A stretch of 64,000 nucleotides of DNA, taken from assembly GCA_029448655.1 (NCBI GenBank), contig JACCLO010000013.1, positions 2,542,001 through 2,606,000 of the forward strand, read 5' to 3'. Both the position numbers and the translations under genes were made by a program. This document shows positions 36,150 through 47,730 of the stretch, one piece after another. The number at the start of each line of letters is the position of its first letter. Positions within the stretch are counted from its first letter, which is position 1. The notes below the pieces were generated by a model. The model saw only the letters and a program-made list of their open reading frames with translations, had not been told where the DNA came from and did not search any database. Source of the stretch: Wolfiporia cocos. Its lineage: Eukaryota; Basidiomycota; Agaricomycetes; Polyporales; Phaeolaceae.

Positions 36150-38580
36150 CCGCACCCAGCCTCCATGTCCCTATACTCAAGTTCATACTAACACTGTCCT
36201 TTTTCTTCAGTGCATAGTTTATCTCGCACGCATCATGTGGTGCCCTCATGTCGCACTGCCTCGTGTGCTGCACCGGCCACTCTTGCCTTCGAACAGCCTT
36301 CTGCGAAGATTTTGCGTGCTTCGGATGTGGTAGAGATAAGCACAGCGCGCCTGAGTGCTCTCGCAATTCCAATACGCGTCTGCCTCAGGCAATGCAGGAT
36401 TAGTTGCTTGCCAACTCCGTAATCGGGTTCATTAGAGCTCTCTCGGGGTTATGATAAGTGGACCGCGGGCTGTTTTTCCATGAACATACCAAGGTATTAG
36501 GACAAGCGGCCACTCAAGACATGCGTAACTCACTCAAGCACGAGCAGTGTCGTATTCGGTCCGGAGAATACGGAACTAGACGATTGCTTGCCGTTCGGGA
36601 CTCCTGGTACAAGTTGATATGAGCATGATGGGGAGTGAGAAATAGAACAAGTGGTAATGTACCAATCGTCTCATTCGCCATGTGTACTTGAACGCGTTCT
36701 GCTGGTAGTGACCAACGCCAGCCTGAAGATCGTCTACGGCCCTGGTCGCCCTTTTCGCATTCTGGCAGACTGACGGCGTCATTGCCGCTACGCGAATACT
36801 CGTGTGTCCCCGCATTGCTTCTTGCCGAAGCCCGCGAGGAGTTCACTGTTGATCGCATCTCTATCTTGACACGCAGTGTATCCGAGATGCCTACGGGTGG
36901 GACTGGTGAGTCATATTGTGAACGCGTTGATGTTATGGCACGCACGCTTACCCGATGTTGAACCAAATCGCATTGAACAATCTATTTGATAGGTCTGCAT
37001 CAGTGCTGCAGTCCATGTACTGCCTGGGCGACCTAAATACAGATGAGCGGGACAAGAAGGCGTCGCAGTTCTCGCCACGATGGTCCTTCCGGCATCACCC
37101 TGACCGCATCCAGTCGGCGTCATAGGCCTGCGCGATATCGTGTTGGAGATTATCACCGATACCAGAACAGGAGTCCTGACGGCAGAGGAAAGACGAGTGC
37201 GGGTGGTGAATATCGACCTGTTTCTGAATGCCATGGAAATATCTAGCGCACGAATTCTATCAGTGCAGCAAGCGTAGACAATGATTGATGAGCCTATCAG
37301 AAACGACTTTTATGAGAGGCCATATCACACAATATTGCAAGCAAGTAATACCTATTTGTGTGATGTTTTGAGTCCTGGTTCACGAACGAACAAGGGGTTA
37401 GATATACTGTGCTCACTACCTGCCGCACCTAGTTCTGTACACTGCTGTTGCCTCGCCACAATAAGCCATTCTTAGCCGAGTGCAAACCACGATGATCAAG
37501 AACGAGAAAGAACTTCTATTTGGGAGGTCCATCTTCCGGTTCCAGTTCGCGGAGTGCCCGGAAAGCTGATCAATAGTAGCTTCTCTTTGTGCAGGCACAC
37601 CTGGAGGAACACATCCTTGACACACAGGTCAACTTCAAGGTGGTTCGCCGATAATGAGACGAAGTCGGCAGAGTTTGTATGCAGCATCACGTACGGCAAA
37701 GCCACGCGAGCTCGATCGGCTACTTCCTCCACGAGCGTGGTCATTGTTCGACTGCAAACTGGAGACGGCGACATTGTCCGTGTCCTACATGTCTCAAAGA
37801 GCCAGGAGGTGGAGTATGTGTGGAATTCGCGCGAGTAATCGGCGACGTACGCTGCGCCCCAGCTGCAGGAAATCTGCGAGAGGTACGGCGTGCTCGGTGG
37901 TGATCCATGCCGCGCAAAGGTAATCCGAGCGTTGGTTAGATGGCAGTCAAAGGTCCAACTGCTGATGCAGTCTGGTGGCGGAGAACTGTGGTGAAATCTC
38001 CTCTACCTTGTGCCTTACGATACGTAAGTCCATCAGCATGAATTCAGAGACGAAGGCTTTATCCTATAGCGCAGCAGCAGCATCTTAATCCAGACGTACA
38101 AAGGCGGCGAGCCCTTCATGTCGTTCTCTGTCATGCGGCCGTCAGAGTGACAAGAATGCGGACACCACGACTCGGTAAGCGGCCACCGTGAATTCGGCGG
38201 CACTCCACGAACACCCGGGCCACAGCCACAGCGGAATGCCTCTGCGATCCGCAGCGTCCACGTCCGCCGTCCGCTCTGGATTGATGCGCATATGTGTCAG
38301 GTCGCCGATATACCGTGCGTTGGAGATTAGATTGACGGCAGGAGATGAAGAGCAACGGCGGTCGATAATTCGTGACTACGGAGACGTCGACTTGGGGCAT
38401 GCCCAAGTCCGTCTTATCTAGTCAGTACCCGTGATACATCCAATTAATCCTTGCTTCCAAGTTATTGCGCAGCCTATGACCCCATCCAGTCGCAACATGT
38501 GAGGTCCGCAGAAGGTCCCCGACTACTGTCAGAGTATCAGCGGCGCAGGGCAATAACATTAACATGTCATCACAAAAGGC
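36150..38580. repeat. Decayed duplicated block X, copy C
   Basis: The third copy follows F-box copy B directly, as copy B follows F-box copy A. No intact frame and no recognised motif. Its right limit near 38.55 kb is where similarity fades. Confidence 0.6.
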
Positions 38581-38679
38581 GAGATAGTAGATAAGCATAG
38601 ATAAGTGTCGTCAGACTGGTAAACGTTGTCAGACTGGTTTAGGCCGATAAAATATGTTTCGTATTTTGACATCTTGGGA

Positions 38680-38810
38680 AATACCGGGGCATCTGGTGAA
38701 TGGTTGCAAAGTCACAGGTGGCATCTGGTGAACACTTGAAAACTTGCAGAGGCATCTGGTGAGTTGTTGCACAGTTGAAGAGGCATCTGGTAAATTGTTA
38801 CCAATCAGCC
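38680..38810. repeat. Short GGCATCTGGTGAA tandem motif
   Basis: Four spaced copies of GGCATCTGGT(G/A)A occur at roughly 30-40-bp intervals, separated by related TTGCA-containing spacers. Function unknown. Confidence 0.55.
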
Positions 38811-39631
38811 ACCAGTTTCCGGGCCTGCTGATCTACCATGGGGCAGACAGTATTGGCTCAGATATGATATTGGGGTAGATTGCCCCGGCTGATGATAAAT
38901 CCAGGGCACTTGAGGTATGTCAAATCAGAATTTATTTGGTGCGTGTGATTACATAATGAGTACTACAGCACAGAAGGAGCGGAGATACTAGGTACTCGGG
39001 AAATGGAAGTAGGGCGATGTTAGCGCATGTTAGGGAGTCGGTACTGTCGAAACTCACAGGAAGGCACCCACTCGTGAGGCTACGCGCTCCCTTTCGGACT
39101 CCAGGGACTTCGTCTGGATGGGTTACAAACGCACGGTGTAGGTACGTACAATCCATCCCTTTTTATACTAGCGGTGACTCATCTACCCATACTGCCCCGA
39201 TTATCAGCCCCCCGACTCCCGCCATGCCCGCCATTTCCGCCTTGGTGCACTATTGACTCTGATTGATGTGCAACTCCGATCGCACCATCACGCGCCGAGC
39301 GCGTCGACTTCCAACAGGTACCATGGGCCAGTATATGTAGTATAACGCACCGTTCCTACGCAGAGCTGGCTAGTATATAAAAGTCGAGGATAGGATGCAC
39401 ATACCAAAAACATGACAGGAAGTCCATGGCTGGTGAGCCGAAGTGAAGGCAGCATCTGTGAGTTATCAGATCACTGCTTCAATGGAACAGATCGCATGAG
39501 ACTTACTGCACGATATAGCAGTGGCAGGACATGTGAACACATATTATGGAATTACTGGCCATTAGAGTGAGCACTGAGATGAAATCTCCCACGATGAGCC
39601 GGAGCCGAGGTGAATTGTGTTATGGTACACA
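38811..39631. other. Intergenic, no gene recognised
   Basis: A 74-codon minus frame (38932-39156) and smaller frames occur without motifs. TATA-like words at 39163 and 39375 could belong to eroded LTRs, but no ends or target duplications were found. Confidence 0.4.
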
Positions 39632-39639
39632 CCTGGCAC

Positions 39640-42314
39640 TAGTGTTGTGAGGTCCGGTCTCAAGGACTGCTAAAGACCAAGGACCAGACCAGGACCGGAC
39701 TGACTAGGACCGATTCAACGGTCCAGTCCAGTCCTGGTCCTGACACGGTCCTGGTCCTGGTCCTTCTGAGTGGTCAGATTTTGCAGGACTGGTAAGGACC
39801 GGTCTGGACCGGTCCTGGACCGGTCCCGGATTTATTGTAGAATAGCACTTATAATGTGGTTACTCCAAGGTAGGGAACCATGACTGACCAATATACAATA
39901 AAACCAAAGTATTTAAGACCCCCTAGAGTGGGTCTGCATCATGTATATACCACTAGCTACTAGGGTAAACACGTAGAGTTTCAGTGCCACAGATGCATCT
40001 TTAGAGACACCGCATATGCATCTGGGGCACTCTAAGTCATCAAAATTAGGCACCTGTTAGTACCAAAATAAAGCATCACAAGCCGGGAATCGAAACAGGA
40101 ACCACGAGACCTCGGTGAAACAGCAGCTGAAACCACTCAGCTAAAGTGGTTAGTGAAAGGAATGTCTTGTGCAAATATATATTCAGTAGTTGATATAATA
40201 ACGGTTGTAAAAGATTTAACATTCTGCTCATATGTCAGTAAGCTCAAGTGTTCCTTGAACTCAGAATGCATCTCTTTATTAATGTATCCCACAACCCATG
40301 TGTATCTGCAATGAGGTAAGGATGCTGTCATAAATTACCTACAGGGAAATATGGGAACATTGCGGTGTGACTTGACAATCAACAGCTACGGCGATGAAAG
40401 GACAGTAAATGGATCATATTGACAAGTATGTGACTGGATACCAAGACCATTTGGCGAAGTAGTACAGGTTGCGACTTTGCTGATCCCAGGTCATGTGTTC
40501 GAACCCTGCACAGGTATTTCTTGCGCAGATGCGTCTTATTTTATTCAGATGCATCTATGCAGCGCGCTTGGGCATTAAGATTGCTTAGAGAGCCTCAGAT
40601 GCATCTGCGGTGTCTCTAAAGATGCATCTCCGGCACTGAAGTCCCTCTAAACACATCAGACAGAAGCTGACATGAATAGTAACAACCAAAAACCTTCTAA
40701 TTTATGATACAATGAAGCACTGCTATTGTCTTGGGCAATGCTTGGCACACACAGGTTGTCCTCATATTATCACTAGTTTTGCTGACTGACATGCAGTTGT
40801 GTATTCTCCCATCCATAATTGTTAACACTCACATATTATGGTACACATGCATGGTGCATTCAATATCACCCACTTATTGGCAGAGCGCTGCTTAGTGGTA
40901 GTTGTATGCTACTCATTGTGGCACATACAAAAATGCAACACATGATCTCATCAGATACAACTTGAGGTGTGCAGCTACTGCAGTCTCATTTCTGTGTGTT
41001 GACTTCAGTATATAATTTTACTTTTAGAAATCAAGAATCAGTGCACCATAGCCAATTTCTGGGCTGTACTTAGTATGTTCTGGTATATATCGAGTAGTAA
41101 GTACACTTTTGTTGCAGTTTCTGACACATAAAACTATAGTTAAGTCAATAACCACTTGATCGGTCCTGGACCGGTCCAGACCGGTCCTAGGACCGCTATA
41201 GGACTGCGGTCCTACTTGGGACCGGTCTTCAGTCCGGTCCCTCGTTGCCCATGGTGGTCCAGTGTGGAGGGGTAGTGTGTTTCTATACTCAAATCCGTAT
41301 AAGTCACAAGATCACCATTCGAATGACGATTACAAGATAGCAAGCTCAAGTTCTCTACACTCAAACTCACAGAAGTTTCAAGAATCAAGCATGTACCAGA
41401 AACTTCATCGAGTGTACAGCATTAGTATGCAATTATACTCTTCAATCATGCATACAGGTCATCGTCCTGTGTGTATATATTATTTCTGGTATTTTCGGTT
41501 ATTTTTCTTACTGTACTTAAACCTCTCCACCGACTCTAGCAGCGCACGAGACATGTCCCGAGGGAGCGGTACGCGAACGTGAAGTAGGATCTGCGACGTT
41601 CCAGACCGACGTTCCCATGCTTGAGGGTGGCGAGATGCGCACATAAATAGGGTGTGGTCTTGACATCGTTGACGGAGTCCGAGCCATCGTGCGTTTCGTA
41701 CGCCAATCCTGACGGTATGTCGGACGTGTCTGTGCCAATGATGCGGCCCCCATCCGTTTTTCTCCACTACTTCACATAGACTCATAGCCACAAGACTGTT
41801 ATGGTAGTCATTTTGCTTATCGAGTTACATGATCACTCGCTTCTCTCGATCGCATATCACTACTTTTTCTTCTGTCATATTTCAGTCGGCTCTCGAAACT
41901 GCGTCGTTTGTAACATAAAACAGAGGCCATGCCCAGGGTGCAATCCAGATCTCTCTCCTCGCATTTTCTGTGTGACACTGTCCTCTGAGTCTTAGCGAGG
42001 CGATGCCGAGCTCAACCGCAGCCGATCAAGTCTTTGCGGTGAAGAGATCACCGGTGAGTCTTATAGTTTTTTAGTTGTGCGATTGCACGTTAGTATTCGT
42101 CATTGCGCACACATTATATTGCGGCCTATCGTATATTTTGTTGTGGGGTTTTTCTCGCATTCCCACACATACATTTTGGTCTCTCGCACTACATATCGGC
42201 GACCTGCTATTCGCTGCATTCTCCGCACTGCCCTTCCACACCAGTCCTGGTCCCGGTCCTCGGTCCTGCCCAAAACATGCAAAAAACCGGACCGGACTGG
42301 ACCTCACAACACTA
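39640..42314. mobile_element. 2.7-kb hAT derivative with GGACCGG subterminal arrays
   Basis: The inverted ends TAGTGTTGTGAGGTCC are identical on both sides and the 8-bp target duplication CCTGGCAC is perfect (39632-39639 and 42315-42322). Arrays of GGACCGGTCC-like words lie at 39650-39835, 41160-41245 and 42235-42300. No transposase frame remains. A short exon-like piece with a good donor (42003-42053, then GTGAGT) may be a relic. A tRNA-like element is nested at 39973-40647. Confidence 0.92.
39973..40647. mobile_element. Inverted-repeat element with outward tRNA-like modules, related family
   Basis: 675 bp nested in the hAT derivative, with target duplication TAAACAC (39966-39972 and 40648-40654). 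Its termini match those of the other two copies: GTAGAGTTTCAGTGCC at the left and, reversed, GAGGGACTTCAGTGCC at the right. Beyond the outer ~65 bp, which are rich in AGATGCATCT, the arms differ. Each arm carries a different tRNA-like module facing outward: minus strand near 40080-40150 (TAGCTGAGTGG ... GTTTCGATTCC), and plus strand near 40450-40515 (TGGCGAAGTAG ... TGTTCGAACCC). Confidence 0.8.
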
Positions 42315-42322
42315 CCTGGCAC

Positions 42323-43690
42323 ATATACTTAGCACGTGGCATTGTGGTGTGTGCACCTCGCTGGCTTAGCCTCCTGCTGTAATCTGCTAAACCCACCAGT
42401 CGTATCTATTGACAGTGGAGATGAAGCAAAAATTCTGGACACTCACGGGCAGAGAAATTAAGGTGTCGGTAATAATGCTTAACGATGCCGGAAAAACGGT
42501 TGAATGCAACAATGATTAGATCATAAATAAACGAAGTCAAACTGATGAATAAACGACTGATAGAGCTCATAATTGACCAGTGACCACATACCTCGGATGA
42601 TGAGTCCAGCCTGCAGCAGGTCCGGTGAGCACCTATTGAGTGGGATAGAGGGCTCCTTGCCTGCAGGTGGAGGTGCGCTCAACAACGTAACTGCGCATAT
42701 AGTGATCACAGACAGATGATATAAAATGACTGAATGATAAATAGAACTTACAATTGGCCACCTACTCACACACAATCATTTGTCGGCTCCTCTTGAGGGT
42801 CAAAGGGATATCTGGTGCCGTGTTGCCAATCCTTAGAGTCAAGCTAGGAACGAAAAAGCGCAGGGGTCAGAATGCGTCATGAGCCAGTAGATAAGCTACA
42901 GGAGAGATGCATTGAAGAGCCGACTGAAAAATGACAGAATCTAAAGTAGTGATAAGGCAATGGTGATATAACTCAGTTGGGTAAGGAATTTACCATAGAG
43001 GTAGAGTGGCTGCAAGCCCACGCCGTCATTGGCCCAAAATGACATCAATAATGACAATGCCTCCAACTGATATTGAATCGTGCACTAGTTCCATTTGCAT
43101 AGCTCGCCGCCTTTGAGAGAAGGGTACATACTCTATGTTCTTTCTCTTTGGTGCTCACGGGTAGGCGGCTCCTACATCCAATTCCGGCTAACGCCGGTCC
43201 CGCCCCACTACACAGCACATACAGTGAATTGCATTGCAGCTCCCTGCCCCCAGCGTTGCAACGACGATCCTGGACAGTGTTGTGTGGTGCATGCCTAAGG
43301 TTACAATATATCTATGTAGATAAGCTATGACTGTGAATTGCTAATAAAATTCCAGCCTGACTACAAAATGACAAATCTATACCAGACTGGTAATTAGTTT
43401 CGCAGTCGCGCATTGACTTTGACTGATGCTTATAAGATGCCTTCAGAGTGGCGATTGAATGCCGCTCTGCTGTTGATCTTATCAGTGCTTATATGCACAG
43501 ATAAGATTCCTCCTCAATTGGCAAGTACCTCCAGCACTGATAAGCCACCTCTAGCACTGATAAGCCATCTTGTGTTTTGCTGATGGTCATCTGGCGCTAC
43601 AAAGCTTGGTAGAATTGTGACGAAAACATCAGGCGACAGCGGCAAGGTATCAATCGGATATCGATATCTTACAAGTTCCCAAAGTCCTGG
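42323..43690. other. Spacer with exon-like minus-strand fragments
   Basis: On the minus strand around 42590-42690 a short open piece reads LLSAPPPAGKEPSIPLN and is framed by splice-like AG and GT signals; a second piece lies near 42770-42840. I do not recognise a family. Elsewhere there is nothing clear, apart from a GATAAG-containing motif repeated at 43430-43580. Confidence 0.35.
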
Positions 43691-43808
43691 TTATTTGCCG
43701 AAGGATGGATGTTGTCTCCCCGATTGCACCTTCCAAGTCGTATACCAGAGCTCTCATTCGTCTGCAGAGCTTACAGTCAAAGGTTGACCATGTGCCTTAT
43801 CGCAAAGT

Positions 43809-44516
43809 GAGGGACTTCAGTCAATTATCTTAATCTGCCAACTGCCCTTCGCTTAAGAAATCGCAGTTGCGAGCTAGGTTTGCACGCAGATTAATCTGCT
43901 AGCTGCGGCAGATTAATCTACTGTGACAATAAAATGGTACATCCAGGATTTGAACCAAGGATCTTAGCACAGATGAGAATAACAGCATTGCAGCATAATT
44001 AGCCAACTGAGCCATAGTGGCAACAGTTACCCTTGACCAATCAAAATATATATAACGCAAATTTTACACACAATTTTCGCAAATTATCAAGGCAACTAAC
44101 TGCTCCAACAAGCATACAGAAATCAATGATAGTGGTAGCTTGATTTACCATGCTTGACCTGGAGCAACTCACCATGGGAAAGCTGAATACACTGGAATCA
44201 CAGGTCTTTAGAGGCAGATTCATTTGTATTTGTGTTATGGAAGATGTTAAACTGCACAAATGAAGTTTACAAAATACTGCTTAAAATGGGGCAGACACTA
44301 GTCGCACTGTAGCTCAGTTGGCTAATGTATGCTGCGATGCTGTTATTCTCATCTGCACTAAGGTCCTTGGTTCAAATCCTGGATGTACCATTTTATTGTC
44401 ACAGTAGATTAATCTGCCGCAGCTAGCAGATTAATCTGCGTGCAAACCTAGCTCACAACTGCGATTTCTTAAGTGAAGGGCAGTTGGCAGATTAAGATAA
44501 TTGACTGAAACTCTAC
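43809..44516. mobile_element. Inverted-repeat element with outward tRNA-like modules, copy 2
   Basis: 708 bp with a perfect 8-bp target duplication CGCAAAGT (43801-43808 and 44517-44524). The outer ends are as in copy 1 (GAGGGACTTCAG left, GTAGAGTTTCAG reversed right), but everything between the arms is the reverse complement of copy 1. The tRNA-like modules again face outward (minus near 43930-44025, plus near 44310-44392). Confidence 0.9.
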
Positions 44517-44524
44517 CGCAAAGT

Positions 44525-45060
44525 AGTGGACAAGGGATTAGAAAGTTCAGTGAGCGAGGAAGCATAGGTGAGAAAGTCTACAAAGCAGGGAGACGAGCAT
44601 GTAATGTCACGTTCGCAAGCGTACCTGTAACATGCTGAGCAGGACTCGTTGCCAATCAAACCCATCAGAGAATGAGGCGTCAGTGCATCAGCCCTGTCAC
44701 CGTCCTTGTGTGACTTGCACAAGCACAGCCCAGACGCTTTGTTGGAGTCAACTGGACACCCACAGACACCGTATGAGATTCTGGGTGAGACCTGGTTGTC
44801 CAGTGTACACCATACGGCATACCTTGCCTTTTTCCAGGGCTAGTGAACAGATCGTATCTATGGGCATGACAAACGGCAGTAATAGGAAAGAGACGGCTCG
44901 CAATATGGCGGAAGCTGTAGCAGAGCACAGATCAGAGACACTCTACCATTCCCCCAGAGCCAGTTGGCATGTCCGTAGAGAAGGGTTTGAGGAGAGTCAG
45001 CATTTCATGTTTAGGAGCACCATCGGCAAAACGCAAACTCTCATATCTAGTCCGCTAAAT
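44525..45060. repeat. X-associated segment, another diverged copy
   Basis: Similar to 28740-29130 and 29900-30290 (the GAGGCGTCAGTGCATCAGCC and GGAAAGAGACGGCTCGC regions). It was contiguous with 43690-43808 before the tRNA-like element inserted. Confidence 0.55.
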
Positions 45061-45114
45061 ATTGTAAATAGCAGCTCATTAGATATATGTAGATATGAGC
45101 AGATACTATGTGCG

Positions 45115-45436
45115 GGGTACCTGCAGGATCAACGGGGACCGAAATATATTTTGTAGGATCAACGAGGACCGAAATACTATTTTCAGGATCAACGAAGACC
45201 GAAATGTTATTTGCATGATCAATGAGGACGGAGATACTAATTGCAGGATTAACAAGGACGGAAATATTATTTGCAGGATCAACAAGGGCAGGGATCTCAA
45301 TTGCAGGATTGACAGGGACGGAGATATTAATCACAGGATTAACAAGAACGGAAACACTAATCACAGTATCAATGAGGGTGGGAATATTGATACCAATGGC
45401 AGGATCAATGTGGACAGGGATGTCAATAGCAGGATG
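45115..45436. repeat. 30-bp minisatellite, about 10.5 copies
   Basis: The unit is like AGGATCAACGAGGACCGAAA plus ten more bases (TACTAATTGC-type). Because the period is a multiple of three, both strands stay open (a minus frame of 132 codons with NISVLVNPAI-like repeats, and a plus frame of 144 codons). No signal peptide or flanking exon supports a gene. Confidence 0.9.
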
Positions 45437-46860
45437 AAGATTCACACATTTACTTTGTATCTACAGTATGTATATTTGGAACATAGCCGGTCTCCTCAGA
45501 AAGCATGTGAAGCAATACTGAGTAAATGAACCCACATACCACAGGTCAGTAAACGTTAAACGTTAATGTTGAAACATTGAACATTGAAAAAGGAGTGCAT
45601 CGGCATGCAGTGGGGCAGCATCTGGGCATGACACGGCTCCCATCCAATTTAGTAAGTCCCTTGCTTGATTAGGCAACACCTTTCGTACTTTGTAGCCTAT
45701 CATACTTTTAGGCGGCTCCTGAATCCTGTCCATAGTACCATAAAGGCTGGCTCTCGTCACTGTCAACGTACTTGACCTTCTCTCTTTCTCCCTCAATGCA
45801 TGCAGTGGCATCCTTGTGACACCCCAGGTGCAGTCTATCACTTGCGCATATCCAAGTCAATGCGTGCATTGTTCTCTAGCTCATCTCTCCTTCCTCTTTC
45901 CCTCTCTGTGCCATGCATTGTGGTCTCTCCTTGCAACCCTACTTGCTTGCTGTGTGTGCAGTATATATATCTCTTTCTTCCCCTGCATGCCCTACTGAGC
46001 CGTGATCAACCCTACTGCCATAAAGCTTATGGGAATGCTTGCCATAGCATGTACCAAGTGCTGGACAGCATCTGTTGCTGCATTCCTTTGGGAACTCCTC
46101 ACCCTCACTCCTCAATATCCGGTGCATTGACTGTCATATTTTTTCCATTTTTGTGCGCAGATATGCGCTTTTAATGGTGATTTTTAAGCGTTCACAGACT
46201 CCTCATGATTGCCATACCAATCCACACCATTTCCCATGGCTCCGCCCACCCGGCGCACGGTTCCGGTACATGAAGTCGCACACGGACTTGTATACTTCCT
46301 TCCTCATGCATTTTTCGTGAGATACTTGACACTTGCACCGATCACCCACTGCCATCTCACCACCTGGCAGCACCAGTATGTACATACATATAGTATTTGA
46401 TTTTAAGTTCTGATCGGCCGTGGAACAGCAGTGTCTCATACTACCATTCATACCAACCCCACTGTAGGTCCCGCTGTGCCTGCTCTTTGCATGCACCGGT
46501 GGAGGAGGTGTTGGTGGGGGAGAGTTTTGCGATGATGGGCTTAGGGGCAGGGATGAGGATGGCGAGCGCAAAGATAATGATTACAACAGATGACACGAAT
46601 GCCGTTAATGCGGAAGGCCATACACTTCAACTGGTAGTCCTCCCATTAGCACGCATGCATGTTTCAGTACAATGCAAATTTCCATTGGTGTTATACTCCT
46701 GGGTCTGAAACAACACAGTCCAATATAGTACTAGCCTTCCAGGAGAAATCGCCCTCACAGGCAACCGCTATTATATGGTCCTTGTAGTAGCAAGGCCTCA
46801 GATAAGGTCCTCGCAGCTGCAGGGGCATCAGGTAAGTCCCTTGCAATAGCACTCACCTGG
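45437..46860. other. Intergenic, no gene recognised
   Basis: Frames of up to 124 codons occur on both strands, without family motifs. A pyrimidine-rich tract lies at about 45770-45920. Confidence 0.4.
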
Positions 46861-46870
46861 GCACAGCGTC

Positions 46871-47325
46871 TGACACAGACTTGCCTCTGGGTCTACGGCC
46901 TATTGAGACATACCAGCACCGCTGGCTAGCACGGGGTACGGTGTCCTGAGTGTCGCGTACGATACTGCCTCAGAGACGGGACCACAGACTAGCGCGGGGA
47001 TATAGGGCAGAGGTCCTCGACCGTTGGTCGGCCTAGGAAGCACGCAGAGGAGAGGTTGAGTAAGAGGGACACGCCCCAACGTTACAATAACTGTTCTGAG
47101 GCTAATCCTCAGAACGCAACAGACTATATACATGATTGACAACACATGTGCTAAGCCTACCCTAAAGGAGGCCCTACCGCCGCATCAGTAGATAAGATAG
47201 CCAGTGTCCATGTACTAATCTATAAGTCAGGTGACCATAGGGGAGATCATGTGATAGGGAGACGTGGATACGTGAGTTCGACCCCGGCATATGGCAATAT
47301 AAGGGTCACGTGGAAAGCCGTGACA
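46871..47325 (-). mobile_element. Solo LTR
   Basis: 455 bp, beginning TGACACAG and ending CCGTGACA, flanked by the 5-bp duplication GCGTC (46866-46870 and 47326-47330). In minus orientation CATGTATATA (near 47132) is followed by a hairpin with stems GTTCTGAGG and CCTCAGAAC (47093-47115). The minus orientation is inferred from that module. Confidence 0.85.
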
Positions 47326-47459
47326 GCGTCCTTGCAAGAACGTGTCCCTTGGGCACTTGCTATTGTGTGGACCTGGGATTATACATGACTATACCAGTCT
47401 GGCTACATTTACAGGACTTGCTAGGTATATCTACGTAGATATGAGTATATCTACGATCT

Positions 47460-47670
47460 TGCACTTTGCTGATGACCGTGTCGGTGTTTGCTTGTCGCAT
47501 GCCTGTGAGAGTCACGGCATCTGTTGAGGCACCAGATATGCAGAGGGTTGTGGGTTTCACATGCGCAGGATATCCAAATATTGAGAGACCTCCGAGTCTG
47601 TTGCTGCAGAGGAGGCACCAAGGGGACGCGACATGTCACGATGTGACCGGTCATCAGGTGATGCTCTCGA
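47460..47670. repeat. Fragment similar to 30320-30560
   Basis: Both contain GTGTTTGCTTGTCGCA (with variants), GAGGCACCAAG and CATGTCACGATGTGA in the same order. It is part of the dispersed X-associated family. Confidence 0.5.
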
Positions 47671-47730
47671 TCCACATCAAGTGTGGCGTGGGAATACATA
47701 TTATGTGATATCGATCATGTTCGAACGGAC

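Noticed and set aside
34280..44392. Functional tRNA genes in the inverted-repeat elements and at 40.08-40.52 kb
   Set aside because: A and B boxes are good, but acceptor stems pair poorly and the modules are repeated within mobile elements; called tRNA-like only.
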